Assembly (NCBI GenBank): GCA_009774145.1
Contig: VSND01000123.1
Location: forward strand, 1 to 6,127
Source of the DNA: Lachnospiraceae bacterium
GTDB lineage: Bacteria; Bacillota; Clostridia; Lachnospirales; Lachnospiraceae
Length of the DNA stretch: 6,127 nucleotides
Direction of reading: 5' to 3'
A program made the position numbers and the translations under genes. The notes beneath the pieces were generated by a model. That model was given only the letters and a program-made list of their open reading frames with translations. It was not told the origin of the DNA and did not search any database. Position 1 is the first letter of the stretch. The number at the start of each line of letters is the position of its first letter. This document shows positions 5,191-6,127 of the stretch, piece after piece.

Positions 5191-6127
5191 ATGGATACGA
5201 ATATTTTATATGATGAAATTAAAAAAATATATGGTTTCTTAGGAGATGATTTATCAAAACGAATATTTTGTGATAGACTTCTGTACTCCCTTACAGGTGA
5301 TTTGCAAAATATATTTAGAATGGTTCAATATATACCAGAAGCAAAAGAAATTATTGAGAAATTAAATAATGTAGATACCTCTATACCTAAATATATATAT
5401 GGTGCAGGTATTAGGGGCAGAGCGATAAAAAAGATATGGTCCTATGACTGGAAAGGGTTTATAGACCGAAATGAAAATTTGACTGGAACGAAAATAGACG
5501 GGATACCTGTTATTTCCTGTAAAGATATAAAAAACAGAGACGATATGGTAATCGTAATACCTAATCGTTTTTTTGCAGATGATATATATAGAGATTTAAT
5601 TGGTCTGGGTGTGAAAAAAGAGTATATATTTAACATATCAGAATTATGGAATGAATTATTATATGAGCAGTATTTTGATCTGCCGGAACTGACACATTCA
5701 GAGGACGAAGTGTTTGTTGATGATGGAGCATTTGACGGATTATCGACAATACAGTTTTTAAAATGGTCAAAAAACAACTTTAAGAAAGTGTATATTTGGG
5801 AACCAAATCAACAGAATTTACTGACATGCAAGAATAATTTGAAAAATATTATTTCTAAAGAGAAATGTGTTTTTGTAAATAAAGCGTCTTGGAACATAAG
5901 AGGGAGTATTTCTTTTACAGAAAATGGTATTGCATCAAATGTAAATAAAAATGGAGAGATAGTTATTGAAAGTTCGACTATTTTACATGAATTACAAAAC
6001 TCTGATATTCCTACATTTATAAAAATGGATATTGAAGGATCAGAAAGCCGCACTTTATATGGATGCCGTGAGTTGATAAAGAAATATTGTCCTAAGTTGG
6101 CTGTATCTGTATATCACAGACCAGAAG
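5191..6127 (+). CDS. FkbM-family SAM-dependent methyltransferase (3' partial)
   Basis: The frame is open from ATG 5191 to the window edge, giving 312 residues without a stop. AGGAAGGA at about 5179-5186 is a strong ribosome site. Residues 1-70 are mostly helical-looking, followed by IYGAGIRG at 69-76, a Rossmann-like glycine turn in an accessory domain. The methyltransferase domain starts with FVDDGAFDG at 175-183 (SAM motif I), then YIWEPN (the acidic residue after strand 2), and carries the FkbM hallmark FIKMDIEGSE at 276-285. Relatives methylate hydroxyls on sugars or small molecules and are common in polysaccharide clusters. The substrate is unknown, probably a glycan (inference). Base composition is much more AT-rich than the upstream operon (hand-counted 60-base lines: 23, 38 and 30% GC, against 53% in the transferase gene), suggesting separate acquisition. 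Confidence 0.88.
   Translation, partial: MDTNILYDEIKKIYGFLGDDLSKRIFCDRLLYSLTGDLQNIFRMVQYIPEAKEIIEKLNNVDTSIPKYIYGAGIRGRAIKKIWSYDWKGFIDRNENLTGTKIDGIPVISCKDIKNRDDMVIVIPNRFFADDIYRDLIGLGVKKEYIFNISELWNELLYEQYFDLPELTHSEDEVFVDDGAFDGLSTIQFLKWSKNNFKKVYIWEPNQQNLLTCKNNLKNIISKEKCVFVNKASWNIRGSISFTENGIASNVNKNGEIVIESSTILHELQNSDIPTFIKMDIEGSESRTLYGCRELIKKYCPKLAVSVYHRPE

Noticed and set aside
1..6127. CRISPR array, tRNA, riboswitch or insertion sequence
   Set aside because: I saw no regularly spaced repeats, no cloverleaf-like sequence, no transposase fragment and no terminal inverted repeats. The duplicated transferase end is a gene paralog rather than an IS.

Overview
The window looks like a surface-polymer (teichoic-acid-like or capsule) gene cluster from a Gram-positive Firmicute, probably a Clostridia/Lachnospiraceae-type gut bacterium. 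That placement is inferred from the AGGAGG-like ribosome sites, gene content and moderate GC. Nothing in the window is a taxonomic marker. All supported genes are on the + strand.

Region 1 (1-3824) is a tight operon: the last codons of an unidentified upstream gene (overlapping the next start by 4 bp), a glycerophosphodiester phosphodiesterase (56-802), an IspD/TarI-family cytidylyltransferase starting at GTG (828-1559), an extended SDR resembling UDP-glucuronate decarboxylases (1569-2612), and a CDP-glycerol glycerophosphotransferase-family enzyme (2634-3824). A reasonable joint reading is that the cytidylyltransferase makes a CDP-activated polyol, the TagF/TarL-like enzyme transfers the polyol phosphate to a growing wall polymer, the SDR supplies or modifies a sugar or polyol precursor, and the phosphodiesterase recycles or trims glycerophosphodiesters. 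The exact substrate cannot be read from sequence.

Region 2 (3825-4673) is a toxin-antitoxin-like pair with its own near-ideal sigma-A promoter (TTGACA, 18 bp, TATAAT at 3930-3959): an 87-residue candidate antitoxin overlapping by 17 bp a 141-residue PIN-domain protein.

Region 3 (4674-5190) has no intact gene but is not featureless. It holds a 14-bp perfect palindrome, a probable decayed fragment of an FkbM-type N-terminal region, and, fused directly to it, a degenerate copy of the last 59 codons of the glycerophosphotransferase gene (about 88% identical by hand alignment, with an internal stop). The similarity runs on past the stop codon into the 3' flank.

Region 4 (5191-6127) is the start of an AT-rich FkbM-family methyltransferase gene that runs off the window.

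The most interesting observation is that regions 2-4 look like the wreck of a tandem repeat (glycerophosphotransferase - FkbM, twice). In this reading a deletion fused the first FkbM gene to the tail of the second transferase gene, and the toxin-antitoxin pair sits between the first transferase and the FkbM remnant.
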